Origin: Candidatus Omnitrophota bacterium
GTDB taxonomy: Bacteria; Omnitrophota; Gorgyraeia; Pluralincolimonadales; Pluralincolimonadaceae
DNA length: 64,000 nt
Direction of reading: 5' to 3'
Assembly (NCBI GenBank): GCA_041653595.1
Contig: JBAZFB010000003.1
Coordinates: forward strand, 1 to 64,000
Shown: positions 34,937-43,120 of the stretch, one piece after another
Layout: each line of letters starts with the position of its first letter
Position numbering within the stretch: position 1 is the stretch's first letter
Program-made: the position numbers and the translations under genes
The notes under the pieces: model-generated
Seen by the model: the letters and a program-made list of their open reading frames with translations, nothing else
Told to the model about the DNA's origin: nothing
The model's database searches: none

Positions 34937-35412
34937 CTGTCCGTTACCACCTCTGAGATAATAGCAGGCGATCTCAAATAACCGTTCGCGTCCGCCTGCT
35001 CCGTGCCGTCGCGTATGCCGTTAAGCGCTATCCCGCCGCCGCTGCCGTTATCCGCCCCGATTATCCTTCCGCCTTTTTGCCGCCAGGAGACGGAGATGAT
35101 CACTCTTTTGAGATCCGTGGTATTGGGAATGGCGTCGACGTAGACCACGCCTTTGGCATTCTGGGCGGCGAAACCCTGTATATCGAACGTGTTATAGTCG
35201 TAATGATTGACTATGTTTAGCTTCTGGTAACGTATCTCTTCAAGTTTCTGCTGGATCGCGTTCGTCGCTAAAGTCATGTTCCTTGCCGTCTCGCTCAGGT
35301 TAAAACAGAGGACATATGCCCCCAAAAGCCCGCCTATCGCGACTAGCATTATCGCGGCCGAAAACATGACTTCCATCAGTGTAAAACCGGATTTCGCGGA
35401 ACGAAACAACAT
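34933..35412 (-). CDS. PilV-like minor pilin
   Basis: 159 residues with prepilin signal KSG-FTLMEVMFSAAIM, Glu at +5, and the TNAIQQKLEEIRYQ block common in PilV/GspI-type minor pilins. It is the first gene of the minus-strand operon; GGAGGG lies upstream of ATG 35412. A promoter for this operon should lie in 35413-35567; I see only a weak candidate there (TTGACC with a TCTAAT box on the minus strand), so none is annotated. Confidence 0.86.
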   Translation of the reverse strand: MLFRSAKSGFTLMEVMFSAAIMLVAIGGLLGAYVLCFNLSETARNMTLATNAIQQKLEEIRYQKLNIVNHYDYNTFDIQGFAAQNAKGVVYVDAIPNTTDLKRVIISVSWRQKGGRIIGADNGSGGGIALNGIRDGTEQADANGYLRSPAIISEVVTDR

Positions 35413-35530
35413 CTTACCATCCCTCCAATTAGAAGTTTACTATAATGCCGGGTCAATATCAAGACTTTTGCAACGTCCCGCCGCAGCGGGGCTCTCAAGA
35501 GGGGATTCTCGTAAAAATTGGCAATTTTTC

Positions 35531-35559
35531 TTGACTTTTTTGCTCAAAAAATATAAACT
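35531..35559 (+). promoter_or_regulatory. Probable promoter of the third pilin and pilMNOPQ
   Basis: TTGACT (35531-35536), a 17-base spacer and TAAACT (35554-35559); an overlapping TATAAA (35552-35557) has a 15-base spacer. It lies in the divergent gap between the minor-pilin operon and ATG 35568. With either box the transcript would have a very short leader. Confidence 0.5.
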
Positions 35560-35567
35560 AAAACTCA

Positions 35568-36026
35568 ATGAAAGAAGAAAAACTATCATATCGCGGCTTT
35601 ACTCTCGTTGAAGTAATGATAGTTATCGCCATTATAGCCACTTTGGCGGCCATCGCCATTCCTGTCTTTCTCACATCCCGCATAAACGCGAACGAGGCAT
35701 CGGCTATAGTATCGTGCCGGACGATCGGATCGGCCTGCAACAGCTATTACGCGAATTCCAACCCCCATACTTTTCCGGCTGCCCTGGATAACCTGGCCGC
35801 GCCGGATTCCGATCCGCCTTACCTGGATTCGGTCCTGGGCGTGACCAAGCAGAAACAGGGTTACAGGTTCAATTATACTTTCATCGACGCGGAAAATTTC
35901 GAGCTGAACGCGGAACCGACAACTCCCGGGAGGACGGGGAACAGGTATTTTTTCACGGACAGCACGGGCATAATAAGAGCAAAGAGCGGGGGTCAGGCGG
36001 GCGAGTCCGATCCCCCGATAGAGTAG
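35568..36026 (+). CDS. Type IV prepilin, third member of the pilin family
   Basis: 152 residues with class III signal YRG-FTLVEVMIVIAII. The same C-terminal pattern as the pilins at 31640 and 32135 is present (KQGYRFNYTF, RYFFTDSTGIIRA, final PIE), but the middle is more diverged (YYANSNPHTFPAALDNLAAP). It opens the pilM-pilQ transcription unit with a three-base gap to pilM. A ribosome site is poor, matching the short leader. It could be a minor pilin tied to the PilMNOP assembly complex. Confidence 0.87.
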   Translation: MKEEKLSYRGFTLVEVMIVIAIIATLAAIAIPVFLTSRINANEASAIVSCRTIGSACNSYYANSNPHTFPAALDNLAAPDSDPPYLDSVLGVTKQKQGYRFNYTFIDAENFELNAEPTTPGRTGNRYFFTDSTGIIRAKSGGQAGESDPPIE

Positions 36027-36029
36027 GAT

Positions 36030-36956
36030 ATGAAAGAGATTAAATTCCCGTTCTTGAATTTTAACAGGACAAAGGTCAAGGTCGGCATAGATATAGGCAC
36101 TTCTTCCGTAAAGGTATTGGCCCTCTCGCGGCAAAAAACAGGCGGGTTCCAGCTTGATTTTTTCGCCGTCCAGTCTATCGACGGGGACCGCTCGAAAGAG
36201 AATGTAGTCGAAACGATAAAGCGCGCCGTCGCTCCTTCGGAGACTAAGGTCCAGGGGGTGACGATCGCCGTTTCAGGGCAGGGAGTAGTCGTGCGCCAGG
36301 TGCTCTTCCCGAAGATGAGCGAGGGTGAATTGAAGTCCGCCTTGCAGTTCGAGGCCGAAAAGCATATCCCGTTCAACATAAGTGAGGTCTATATAGACGC
36401 GCAGGTGATCGACCAGAACGCCGAAGGCAACAAGATGAAGGTCCTCATCGTGGCTTCGAAGAAAGACCTCGTCGACGAGTACCTGGGTTATGTCAGCGGG
36501 GCGGAGTTGACGGCCGAGGCCATAGATTGCGACGCTATCGCCGTGACGAACGCTTTCATGTTCAATAATCCCGGGTTGGGCAAGGATAAGACGGTCGCCC
36601 TCCTGAATATCGGCGCGAGCATGACCAACGTCTGCATACTCAAGAACGAGACGCTCAATTTTACCCGCGATATCCCGGTGGACGTGAAAAGCGCGGATAC
36701 GCTCGAGAACCAGGTCAGGCTCTCGTTCGACTATTATGAGAACCAGTTCGGCAAAGGGATAGACGGGATATACGTGAGCGGCGGCGGCGCGAAAGAGACG
36801 GCGCTGCTGCAGCGTTTCTCCCAGGCTTTCGGGTTTGAGGTCTCGGCCTGGGACCCGGTAAAAAACCTGGCGGTCTCCCCTAAAATAGATACGCAGGCCC
36901 TTAAGGATGCCTCCGGCCAACTGGCCGTCTGCGTCGGGCTCGCGATAAGAAGGTAG
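36030..36956 (+). CDS. pilM: PilM, actin-like pilus assembly protein
   Basis: Cytoplasmic actin-fold protein that binds the N-terminus of PilN and links the assembly ATPase to the periplasmic complex. Nucleotide motifs are intact: phosphate-1 VGIDIGTSSVKVLAL, phosphate-2 VALLNIGASMTNVCIL (the usual PilM form) and adenosine IYVSGGGAKETALL. LKSALQFEAEKHIPF is the PilM-type helix. The 308 residues are slightly short (family about 350). It is followed after three bases by pilN. Confidence 0.93.
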   Translation: MKEIKFPFLNFNRTKVKVGIDIGTSSVKVLALSRQKTGGFQLDFFAVQSIDGDRSKENVVETIKRAVAPSETKVQGVTIAVSGQGVVVRQVLFPKMSEGELKSALQFEAEKHIPFNISEVYIDAQVIDQNAEGNKMKVLIVASKKDLVDEYLGYVSGAELTAEAIDCDAIAVTNAFMFNNPGLGKDKTVALLNIGASMTNVCILKNETLNFTRDIPVDVKSADTLENQVRLSFDYYENQFGKGIDGIYVSGGGAKETALLQRFSQAFGFEVSAWDPVKNLAVSPKIDTQALKDASGQLAVCVGLAIRR

Positions 36957-36959
36957 ACG

Positions 36960-37574
36960 ATGATAGAAATAAATCTTTTGCCGCCGCATCTGAAAGGCAG
37001 GAAGAGGGAGCCGATGAAGCTGCCTTCGCTGCCCGTCATACCGGTCGCCGCCGGCATCGTCATCTTCCTGTTTGCCGTGCAGGTCCTGTTATGGGTCTTT
37101 ATCCAGGTAAAGGCCGTTTCCCGCGATTCCCTCAAAAAGAAGGCCGCCTCTATCGCCGCGTCGAATAAAGAGGCTATCAACATCGACAATACCCTGAGGG
37201 AGATATCCTCAAAGGTCGCAATTGTCGATAAGCTGTCCGGCTCGAGGTTCGGGCTGGCGAAGATGCTTAATGATATTTCCGATTCGATGACATCGGGCGT
37301 CTGGTTGAGGAGCATCGATATCAAGAAGGGCGAATCGCCCGCAGAGCCCGGCATCCTGAGGGAGGTGCTGGTGATAGAGGGTTCAAGCGTCATCTCCGGG
37401 GGCACCGACGAGTACACGATAGGCAAATTCGTCAATTCACTGAAAGAGAACGCGTCCTTCTCGTCGGATTTCGACAATATCGAGATCGCGAAGGAGGAGC
37501 GTAAAAAGATACAAAATACCGAGATAATGGATTTTATCGTCATGTGCCATTTTAAGAAGGGGAAGGGGTTATAA
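36960..37574 (+). CDS. pilN: PilN-like bitopic pilus assembly protein
   Basis: 204 residues. The N-terminal cytoplasmic peptide MIEINLLPPHLKGRK has the PilN signature INLLP that docks into PilM. A membrane segment (about 23-44, VIPVAAGIVIFLFAVQVLLW) and a periplasmic domain with GVWLRSIDIKK follow. Five bases separate it from pilO. It forms the inner-membrane alignment complex with PilM, PilO and PilP. Confidence 0.9.
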   Translation: MIEINLLPPHLKGRKREPMKLPSLPVIPVAAGIVIFLFAVQVLLWVFIQVKAVSRDSLKKKAASIAASNKEAINIDNTLREISSKVAIVDKLSGSRFGLAKMLNDISDSMTSGVWLRSIDIKKGESPAEPGILREVLVIEGSSVISGGTDEYTIGKFVNSLKENASFSSDFDNIEIAKEERKKIQNTEIMDFIVMCHFKKGKGL

Positions 37575-37578
37575 ATAT

Positions 37579-38223
37579 ATGCCCGCGCCTTTTAACATAC
37601 CGCGCATCCCAAAGGCCGACCTTGAGAAGATAGCGCTTATAGGGATAGCGGGTTTTATAGTTGTGTTCAGCCTGATCCAGTTCCTGATGATCCCCTCTTT
37701 CCGCAAGTTAAGCGGGTTGAGGAAAGATATCATCAAGGAAACAGAGACCCTGAAAAAAGATGAGGCGCTCATAGCGAGCAAATCCCAGCTGCAGGCCCGG
37801 TTGACGGCGGCGCAGGAAAAACTCAAGGTTTATGAGAACGCCATGCCCCGTTACAGCGAAATGCCGGGTATCCTGCAGAAGATCGCGGAGGTCGCTTACG
37901 AAAATAAGGTCAAGATAATAAAGGTCGAGCCTCTCCGCACGGAGAAAGCCGAGCCGGCAAAAACCAAGGCTCCGCAGGCGAAACCCGGGGCAAAACCCGA
38001 GGCGAAAAAACCCGCCTCTATATATATGGAGATCCCTATACAGGTAGAGGTAAAAGGAGGCTATCACGCCATAGGCCAGTTCATAAACGGCGTCGAGACT
38101 GCCGTAAATATCATGTCGATAGGGGATATAGAGGTCAAGGCGAACCCCGAGGATATGCAGAACCATAACGCCAGGCTACTGATAGTCGCTTATGTCCTGC
38201 GCGAGGAGACCCAATCGAAATGA
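37579..38223 (+). CDS. pilO: PilO-like bitopic pilus assembly protein
   Basis: 214 residues: a membrane segment (about 14-34), a coiled coil (about 40-90, KDIIKETETLKKDEALIASK), and a ferredoxin-like periplasmic domain (MPGILQKIAEVAYENKVKII and VEVKGGYHAIGQFINGVE). Between the halves lies a Lys/Ala/Pro-rich linker (about residues 113-140) that looks like a later expansion. The stop overlaps the start of the PilP-like gene (ATGA). The call rests on architecture and gene order. Confidence 0.88.
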   Translation: MPAPFNIPRIPKADLEKIALIGIAGFIVVFSLIQFLMIPSFRKLSGLRKDIIKETETLKKDEALIASKSQLQARLTAAQEKLKVYENAMPRYSEMPGILQKIAEVAYENKVKIIKVEPLRTEKAEPAKTKAPQAKPGAKPEAKKPASIYMEIPIQVEVKGGYHAIGQFINGVETAVNIMSIGDIEVKANPEDMQNHNARLLIVAYVLREETQSK

Positions 38224-38576
38224 GGAACGCGGCATTCATAGGGCTTTTGATCCTTATCGCGTTCGCGCCGTATGCCCCGGGGAACGAAAATTTCAAGTAC
38301 GACCCCAAAAATAAACGCGACCCGTTCAGGCCCCTTGTCGACAGGGACGGCAACATACTTCCCGAAATGAGGGCGGTCACGGCCAATGTCGAACTGACCC
38401 TTGAGGGGATAGTCTGGTCCAGGAACGGGGATTCATACGCTATCGTAGGCGGTTCGGTCGTCAGGGCCGGGGATATCCTGGGAGATTATAAGGTCAAAAA
38501 TATAGAGAAGACGCGGGTGATCCTCGAAAGAGGCGGCGAAGAATCAGTCATAAATTTGAGAGGCGAGGAGGAATAA
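38220..38576 (+). CDS. Short PilP-like periplasmic protein
   Basis: 118 residues: an N-terminal signal peptide (about 1-20, NAAFIGLLILIAFAPYAPG) and a small beta domain with KRDPFRPLVDRDG, LEGIVWSRNGDSYAIVGG and a RAGDILGDYKVKNI block. The DPF(R) followed by a 'GIV..G...A.V......V..GD' pattern is typical of the PilP/GspC homology region, which contacts the secretin. There is no clear lipobox and it is shorter than classical PilP (about 175). It lies between pilO and the secretin, as expected. Confidence 0.82.
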   Translation: MRNAAFIGLLILIAFAPYAPGNENFKYDPKNKRDPFRPLVDRDGNILPEMRAVTANVELTLEGIVWSRNGDSYAIVGGSVVRAGDILGDYKVKNIEKTRVILERGGEESVINLRGEEE

Positions 38577-38577
38577 C

Positions 38578-40344
38578 ATGTCCAAGCGCGAAAAGATCTC
38601 AGTCGTAGGCGTCGTGTTTTTGAGCGCGTTTTTTTACGGGTCCGCGTGCGGGCAGGAGCCGCCGGCCGCGCCGACCGCGGAAGCCGTTCCGCCGCCGGCC
38701 GCGGTAGAGCAGCCTGTCGCCGCGCAGCCTGTCGCCGTTTTGCAGCAGGAGACCGCGGAGGAGAAGAGCACCGTGACCCTTGATTTTAAGGATGCCGATA
38801 TACAGAATGTCCTCCGGGTGCTGGCTTACAAGAGCGGCGTAAATATCGTTACGGGCAAGGAGGTCGCGGGGACCATCACTATACGGCTTGTGGATGTGCC
38901 GTGGGAACAGGCGCTGGACGTTATCCTCAACACATACGGTTTCGCGTATGAACGCGAAGGCAACATCATCACGGTCTCGACCGTTGACGCCCTGAAGGAA
39001 CGCAGGGAGAAGAAGAAGGAATTGACCGAGATAGAGGGCGTCACCAGCAAGGTCTTCAATTTACAGTATCTCGACGCGCAGGACGCCAAGAAGATGCTCG
39101 AGCCGCAGTTGTCGCCGCAGGGCAAGATATCGGTCCTTGAGGTGACCGGGCAGAAAGGGTGGAAGATCGGCGTGCCGCAAGCCGGCGGCCAGTCGACGGA
39201 TGAAGGCAAAGAGAGAAGGGAAAGGGAAAACTCCAGGTCGCGCTCGCTGGTGGTGACCGATACGTTGACCTATCTTGACAGGATGTCTAAGATATTAAAA
39301 GAGATGGATGTCAAGCCCGTCCAGATCCTTATAGAGGCGAGGATAATGGAGGTCAGCAAGAACGTCCTGAGGGATATAGGGATGGAGTGGAGCACCGGGT
39401 CAAGGCTGCAGAACCACCAGGCTTTGACTACGGCAGGGGCCCTTAACGGCGGGGTCAAAGTGAAGTTCGGCAGCGCTTCTAAGACGACAGGCACGATATC
39501 GGGAAGCAATTATTCGCAATCGGAGCCTACCGACCCTCTCGGTTACCAGCCTTCGAATTTCAACCCGCTTGCCACGAACCTCAACCCTTATAACGCGGGG
39601 CTCCAGCTGCTCTACCAGAAACTCTTCGGGACGCAGATGGAAGCTATGGTCCACGCGCTTGAGGAAGACGTGAGGACCAATACGCTGTCCGCGCCTAAGA
39701 TACTGACGCTTTCCGGCCAGGAAGCGATCATCCTTATAGGCACGAAGTATCCCATAGTCGAGAGCAGTGTTTCGGGCACTTCAGGTACCGCGACAGAGAA
39801 CCTGGCTTATTACCAGGATATAGGCGTCCAGCTTTATGTAGTCCCCCAGGTAAGCGGTGACGAAAAATTCATCAACATGATAGTCCATCCGGTCATTTCC
39901 GAGAGGACGGCGCTCACCGTCGGGTTGAATGATTACCCGGTCATAGACACGAGAGAGACGGAGACCCAGATCTTGATGGCGGACGGCGAAACGATAGTAA
40001 TCGGCGGCCTTCTCAGGAACGTAAAGTCAAAGAGCAGGATAGGGATACCGATATTGGGAGATATCCCGGTAATCGGCAACCTCTTTTCGCGGGCGACCAA
40101 CAATACCGATAAAATAGACCTCCTTATATTCATAACGGCAAGGGTTGTAAGGCCGGGAGAGTTCACCGACCAGGAGATGGCGATGGTCAAGCAGGCCTTG
40201 GAGGCCGGGCAGGCCAATGTCACCCCCGCAGCCGAGCCGGAGAAGAAGGAGAAGAAGAAGGAAGACAAGAAGAAAGAGAAACCGGCCGCGCCGGTGGCCG
40301 CGGAAGGATTCAGCAAGTCTAACAGGGGTTATTTAAGCAAATAA
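38578..40344 (+). CDS. pilQ: PilQ-type outer-membrane secretin
   Basis: 588 residues. A signal peptide is followed by a Pro/Ala-rich stretch, a secretin N-terminal (STN) domain (VTLDFKDADIQNVLRVLA, NIVTGKEVAGTITIRL, VPWEQALDVILNTYGF), an N1 domain (SKVFNLQYLDAQDAKKML and LVVTDTLTYLDRM) and the secretin core (LIEARIMEVSKNVLRDIG, LSAPKILTLSGQEAIILIG, TETQILMADGETIVIGGLL, SRIGIPILGDIPVIGNLF). The C-terminus is Lys/Glu-rich. It forms the gated pore for the pilus and implies a diderm envelope. Its stop overlaps an unused ATG at 40344. Confidence 0.94.
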   Translation: MSKREKISVVGVVFLSAFFYGSACGQEPPAAPTAEAVPPPAAVEQPVAAQPVAVLQQETAEEKSTVTLDFKDADIQNVLRVLAYKSGVNIVTGKEVAGTITIRLVDVPWEQALDVILNTYGFAYEREGNIITVSTVDALKERREKKKELTEIEGVTSKVFNLQYLDAQDAKKMLEPQLSPQGKISVLEVTGQKGWKIGVPQAGGQSTDEGKERRERENSRSRSLVVTDTLTYLDRMSKILKEMDVKPVQILIEARIMEVSKNVLRDIGMEWSTGSRLQNHQALTTAGALNGGVKVKFGSASKTTGTISGSNYSQSEPTDPLGYQPSNFNPLATNLNPYNAGLQLLYQKLFGTQMEAMVHALEEDVRTNTLSAPKILTLSGQEAIILIGTKYPIVESSVSGTSGTATENLAYYQDIGVQLYVVPQVSGDEKFINMIVHPVISERTALTVGLNDYPVIDTRETETQILMADGETIVIGGLLRNVKSKSRIGIPILGDIPVIGNLFSRATNNTDKIDLLIFITARVVRPGEFTDQEMAMVKQALEAGQANVTPAAEPEKKEKKKEDKKKEKPAAPVAAEGFSKSNRGYLSK

Positions 40345-40364
40345 TGCGCTACAAGGAGGAAGCA

Positions 40365-40646
40365 GTGAAAAGGGTTTTTTTCGCGTTAATTCTTATGTCG
40401 GTGATCATTCTCCCGTTGGCGGCGCAGGATAACAAGAGCTCCGATTTTGACGCCGCTTTCCAGGACGCCACACAGATGTCGCCGGCCGGGAACGAAGGGG
40501 CCAGAGGCACGGACATACTCATCAGGGATACCACCAGCGTCCTGCACAGGGAGCAGATGGCGATACTCGACGAACTCGCGAAGCTGCGCAAGGAGATCGC
40601 CGACCTGAAGAAAGACATCAAGACCATAAAGGGCCAGGTTGAATAA
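40365..40646 (+). CDS. Small exported protein with C-terminal coiled coil
   Basis: About 93 residues from GTG 40365: a signal peptide (KRVFFALILMSVIILPLAAQ), then a polar middle (FDAAFQDATQMSPAGN) and a C-terminal coiled coil (about 62-93, QMAILDELAKLRKEIADLKK). GTG 40365 is chosen over ATG 40344 because AAGGAGG lies five bases upstream and the signal peptide then starts correctly. No family is recognised. It is the last gene of the pilMNOPQ run and overlaps the start of the DUF2344 gene by eight bases, so it may act with the secretin. Confidence 0.72.
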   Translation: MKRVFFALILMSVIILPLAAQDNKSSDFDAAFQDATQMSPAGNEGARGTDILIRDTTSVLHREQMAILDELAKLRKEIADLKKDIKTIKGQVE

Positions 40647-40941
40647 TTACCGGGTCGTATTCGCCAAGAAAGAGCAGATGAAGTTCATCTCGCATCTCGA
40701 TCTCGCCCGGCTTTTCCAGCGGGCGGCCCGCCGCGCCGGCATATCCCTCATGATCTCGCAGGGGTTCAGCCCGAGGCCAAAGATAAGTTTTAAACGCGCG
40801 TTGAAGCTCGGCGTGGAGAGCGAGGCCGAGGAAGCGGTATTCCATCTCAAGGATATGATATCGAAAGAGGATTTCGGTAACAGATTGCAGGCGCAATTGC
40901 CTGGAGGGATAGTCATTAAAAATATAGAGGAAATAAATTAA
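40639..40941 (+). CDS. Radical-SAM-linked protein, DUF2344/TIGR03936-like, half length
   Basis: 100 residues beginning at TTG 40639 (N-terminal YRVVFAKKEQMKFISHLDLA). It has the family blocks FISHLDLARLFQRAARRAG, ISQGFSPRPKISF and LKLGVESEAEEAVFHL, ending at LPGGIVIKNIEEIN. Family members usually run past 200 residues; only the N-terminal half is present, yet it ends cleanly at TAATG shared with rng. It is normally fused to or next to the radical SAM protein found here at 22197. The function is unknown. Confidence 0.85.
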   Translation: MNNYRVVFAKKEQMKFISHLDLARLFQRAARRAGISLMISQGFSPRPKISFKRALKLGVESEAEEAVFHLKDMISKEDFGNRLQAQLPGGIVIKNIEEIN

Positions 40942-42434
40942 TGGGAAAAGAAATTTTAATCAACATCGAGCCGCAGGAGACAAGGCTCGCGGTGCTCGAG
41001 AACAAGGTCCTCGAGGAGTTTTCGGTCGAGAGGCTGGGCGAGAAGAGGCTCGTCGGCAATGTCATCAAGGGCAGGGTGAACTCTGTCGTGCCGGCGGTCA
41101 AGGCCGCGTTCGTCGGACTCGGGTTGGAGAAGAACGGTTATCTATATCTCGCGGATATCGTCGGTATAGGAATGGATTTCGAATCGATCGACAAGGAAGA
41201 GGAAGTGGTAAGGCCTCCCAGGGGCATACAGCCGCACCAGTCGATAGACCAGCTGGTAAAAAAAGGACAGGAAGTCCTCGTCCAGGTGACTAAGGAGCCG
41301 TTCGGCACGAAGGGCGCGCGCCTCACTACCCATATCTCATTACCCGGCCGCTATATAGTTTTATTGCCGTACGACAGGCACCTCGGGATCTCGCGCCGCA
41401 TATCGGACGATAAGGAACGCGCGCGGCTTAAGGATATATTGAGGGGGCTTGAAGTCCCGAAGGAGATGGGCGTCATAATCAGGACCGCGGGCATCGGGCA
41501 ATCCAAGCGGGAACTCGGCAGGGACCTCAAATATCTCTTGGGCATCTGGAGGAAGATAAAATTCGGCGCGGCGAAGAAACAGGCGCCGGCCCAGCTGCAT
41601 GAGGAATATGACCTGGTGCTCAGGGTCGCGCGGGATTACCTTACCGAGGACGTCGAGAAACTTATAATAGACAACCGCGACGAATACAGGAAGATACAGC
41701 ATTTCCTTAGCGCGGTCGCCCCTCACCTCAGGCCTAAAGTCGAACTTTATGAAGGCGACATCCCGCTTTACGACAGGAAGGGCATAGAGAAGGACGTCGA
41801 GAAATTATTCGAGCGCAAAGTCCCGCTGAGATGCGGCGGTTATATCGTCATCGAGCCGACCGAAGGGCTCGTCGCGATAGACGTCAACAGCGGGAAGTTC
41901 ACCGAGAAGAAGAGCCTCGAGGAGACGGCCTTCGCCGTGAATATGGAAGCCGCCCGCGAAGTCGCGCGCCAGATTCGCCTACGCGACCTCGGCGGCATTA
42001 TCGTGATCGATTTCATCGACATGATGCAGGCCGGCAAGAGGCGCAAGGTCTTCGAGGCGCTCACTGACTCGTTGAAGCGTGACAAGGCGAAGACCGACGT
42101 CTCACCGCTCTCAGAGATCTGCCTCGTCGAGATGACGCGCCAGAGGATGCGCCGCAGCGTCGAGAGCATGTCATTCCGCGAATGCCCGTATTGCCAGGGC
42201 AGGGGCCTCATCAAATCCGTATCAACGGTATCCATCCAGGCATTAAGGAAAGTCAAAAAATATCTTAAGGAGACGAAGAAGAAACAGGTCGAACTCCTCG
42301 TGAACCCCGAGGTCACCTCGCGCCTCTTCAACGAGGACCGCCAGGCGATAGAATCGATCGAGCGCGTCTTCCACGCCAAGATCATCATCAAGGCCGACCC
42401 GCTGCTCCATGTCGAAGAGATAAAACTTATCTAA
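40941..42434 (+). CDS. rng: Ribonuclease G/E
   Basis: Endoribonuclease of rRNA processing and mRNA turnover. Seen: the S1-like domain with NVIKGRVNSVVPAVKAAFVGL and GYLYLADI, the RNase E/G core with GTKGARLTTHISLPGRYIVL, IIRTAGIGQSKRELGRDL, VEKLFERKVPLRCGGYIVIE, the catalytic block EGLVAIDVNSGKFTEKKSLE, GGIIVIDFIDMM, and a Zn-link-like CPYCQGRG. The 497 residues and lack of a long C-terminal scaffold fit RNase G. TAATG overlap with DUF2344 shows coupling. A palindromic repeat follows the stop. Confidence 0.95.
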   Translation: MGKEILINIEPQETRLAVLENKVLEEFSVERLGEKRLVGNVIKGRVNSVVPAVKAAFVGLGLEKNGYLYLADIVGIGMDFESIDKEEEVVRPPRGIQPHQSIDQLVKKGQEVLVQVTKEPFGTKGARLTTHISLPGRYIVLLPYDRHLGISRRISDDKERARLKDILRGLEVPKEMGVIIRTAGIGQSKRELGRDLKYLLGIWRKIKFGAAKKQAPAQLHEEYDLVLRVARDYLTEDVEKLIIDNRDEYRKIQHFLSAVAPHLRPKVELYEGDIPLYDRKGIEKDVEKLFERKVPLRCGGYIVIEPTEGLVAIDVNSGKFTEKKSLEETAFAVNMEAAREVARQIRLRDLGGIIVIDFIDMMQAGKRRKVFEALTDSLKRDKAKTDVSPLSEICLVEMTRQRMRRSVESMSFRECPYCQGRGLIKSVSTVSIQALRKVKKYLKETKKKQVELLVNPEVTSRLFNEDRQAIESIERVFHAKIIIKADPLLHVEEIKLI

Positions 42435-42441
42435 ATCTAAT

Positions 42442-42538
42442 CTTGAAATTTAAGTCTCGCTCGGCCTTACTTTATTACTCGGGCCGATATATCGGCCCTG
42501 CGTCATAAACCGGCTCTTCGCGAGACTTAAATTTCAAG
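42442..42538 (+). repeat. 97-bp palindromic repeat, copy 2 (MITE/REP-like)
   Basis: The terminal inverted repeats are perfect over 19 bases (CTTGAAATTTAAGTCTCGC and its complement). The centre is a perfect 18-base palindrome, GGGCCGATATATCGGCCC, absent from copy 1. The arms between are shared with the reverse complement of 1561-1657. It lies seven bases after the rng stop and about 30 bases before the macrodomain gene. It can fold into a long hairpin and might end rng transcription. Confidence 0.88.
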
Positions 42539-42567
42539 GTAAACATCAAGATAAACAAAATCCGAGT

Positions 42568-43089
42568 ATGTCCACCAAGATAGAAATTGTTCAAGGCGAT
42601 GTCACGACATTGGCTGTTGACGCTATCGTCAACGCCGCGAACAAGACATTGCTCGGCGGCGGGGGAGTAGACGGCGCGATACACCGAGCAGCCGGCCCGA
42701 AACTCCTCGCCGAATGCGCCACCCTCGGCGGATGCGAGACAGGCGGGGCGAAGATAACAAAGGGCTATAACCTCCCGGCGAAACACGTGATACACACGGT
42801 CGGCCCTGTCTGGCGCGACGGCAAGCACAACGAGCCGGAACTGCTCACCTCATGCTACCTCAACTCGCTGAACCTCGCCAAGGAGCACGGCCTCAAAACC
42901 ATCGCTTTTCCGTCCATCTCCACCGGGGTCTACAGGTTTCCCATCGAATTAGCCGCTCCCATCGCCCTCATGACCACGCAGGATTTCATCACCCAAAACC
43001 CCGGCGTTCTGGAGAAGATTATTTTTGTCCTTTTTTCTTCCCAGGATTTTAATATATATGATACTATATTAGAAAAGGATACGGCTTGA
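42568..43089 (+). CDS. Macrodomain protein (O-acetyl-ADP-ribose deacetylase type)
   Basis: Single macrodomain of 173 residues. Motifs: VQGDVTTLAVDAIVNAAN (ADP-ribose Asp), NKTLLGGGGVDGAIHRAAG (catalytic loop of MacroD/YmdB type) and FPSISTGVYRFP (second loop). The family removes O-acetyl or ADP-ribosyl groups. Base composition is like the host core, unlike the two AT-rich genes that follow, so the AT-rich block seems to start after this gene. No ADP-ribosyltransferase partner is seen beside it, so a DNA- or protein-ADP-ribosylation toxin-antitoxin pair is not supported. Confidence 0.93.
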   Translation: MSTKIEIVQGDVTTLAVDAIVNAANKTLLGGGGVDGAIHRAAGPKLLAECATLGGCETGGAKITKGYNLPAKHVIHTVGPVWRDGKHNEPELLTSCYLNSLNLAKEHGLKTIAFPSISTGVYRFPIELAAPIALMTTQDFITQNPGVLEKIIFVLFSSQDFNIYDTILEKDTA

Positions 43090-43120
43090 ACGGATTGTCC
43101 AAGCTATATACTTACATTAA

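Noticed and set aside
40344..40364. ATG 40344 as start of the small exported protein
   Set aside because: GTG 40365 follows AAGGAGG at good spacing and begins a clean signal peptide; the ATG only overlaps the pilQ stop.
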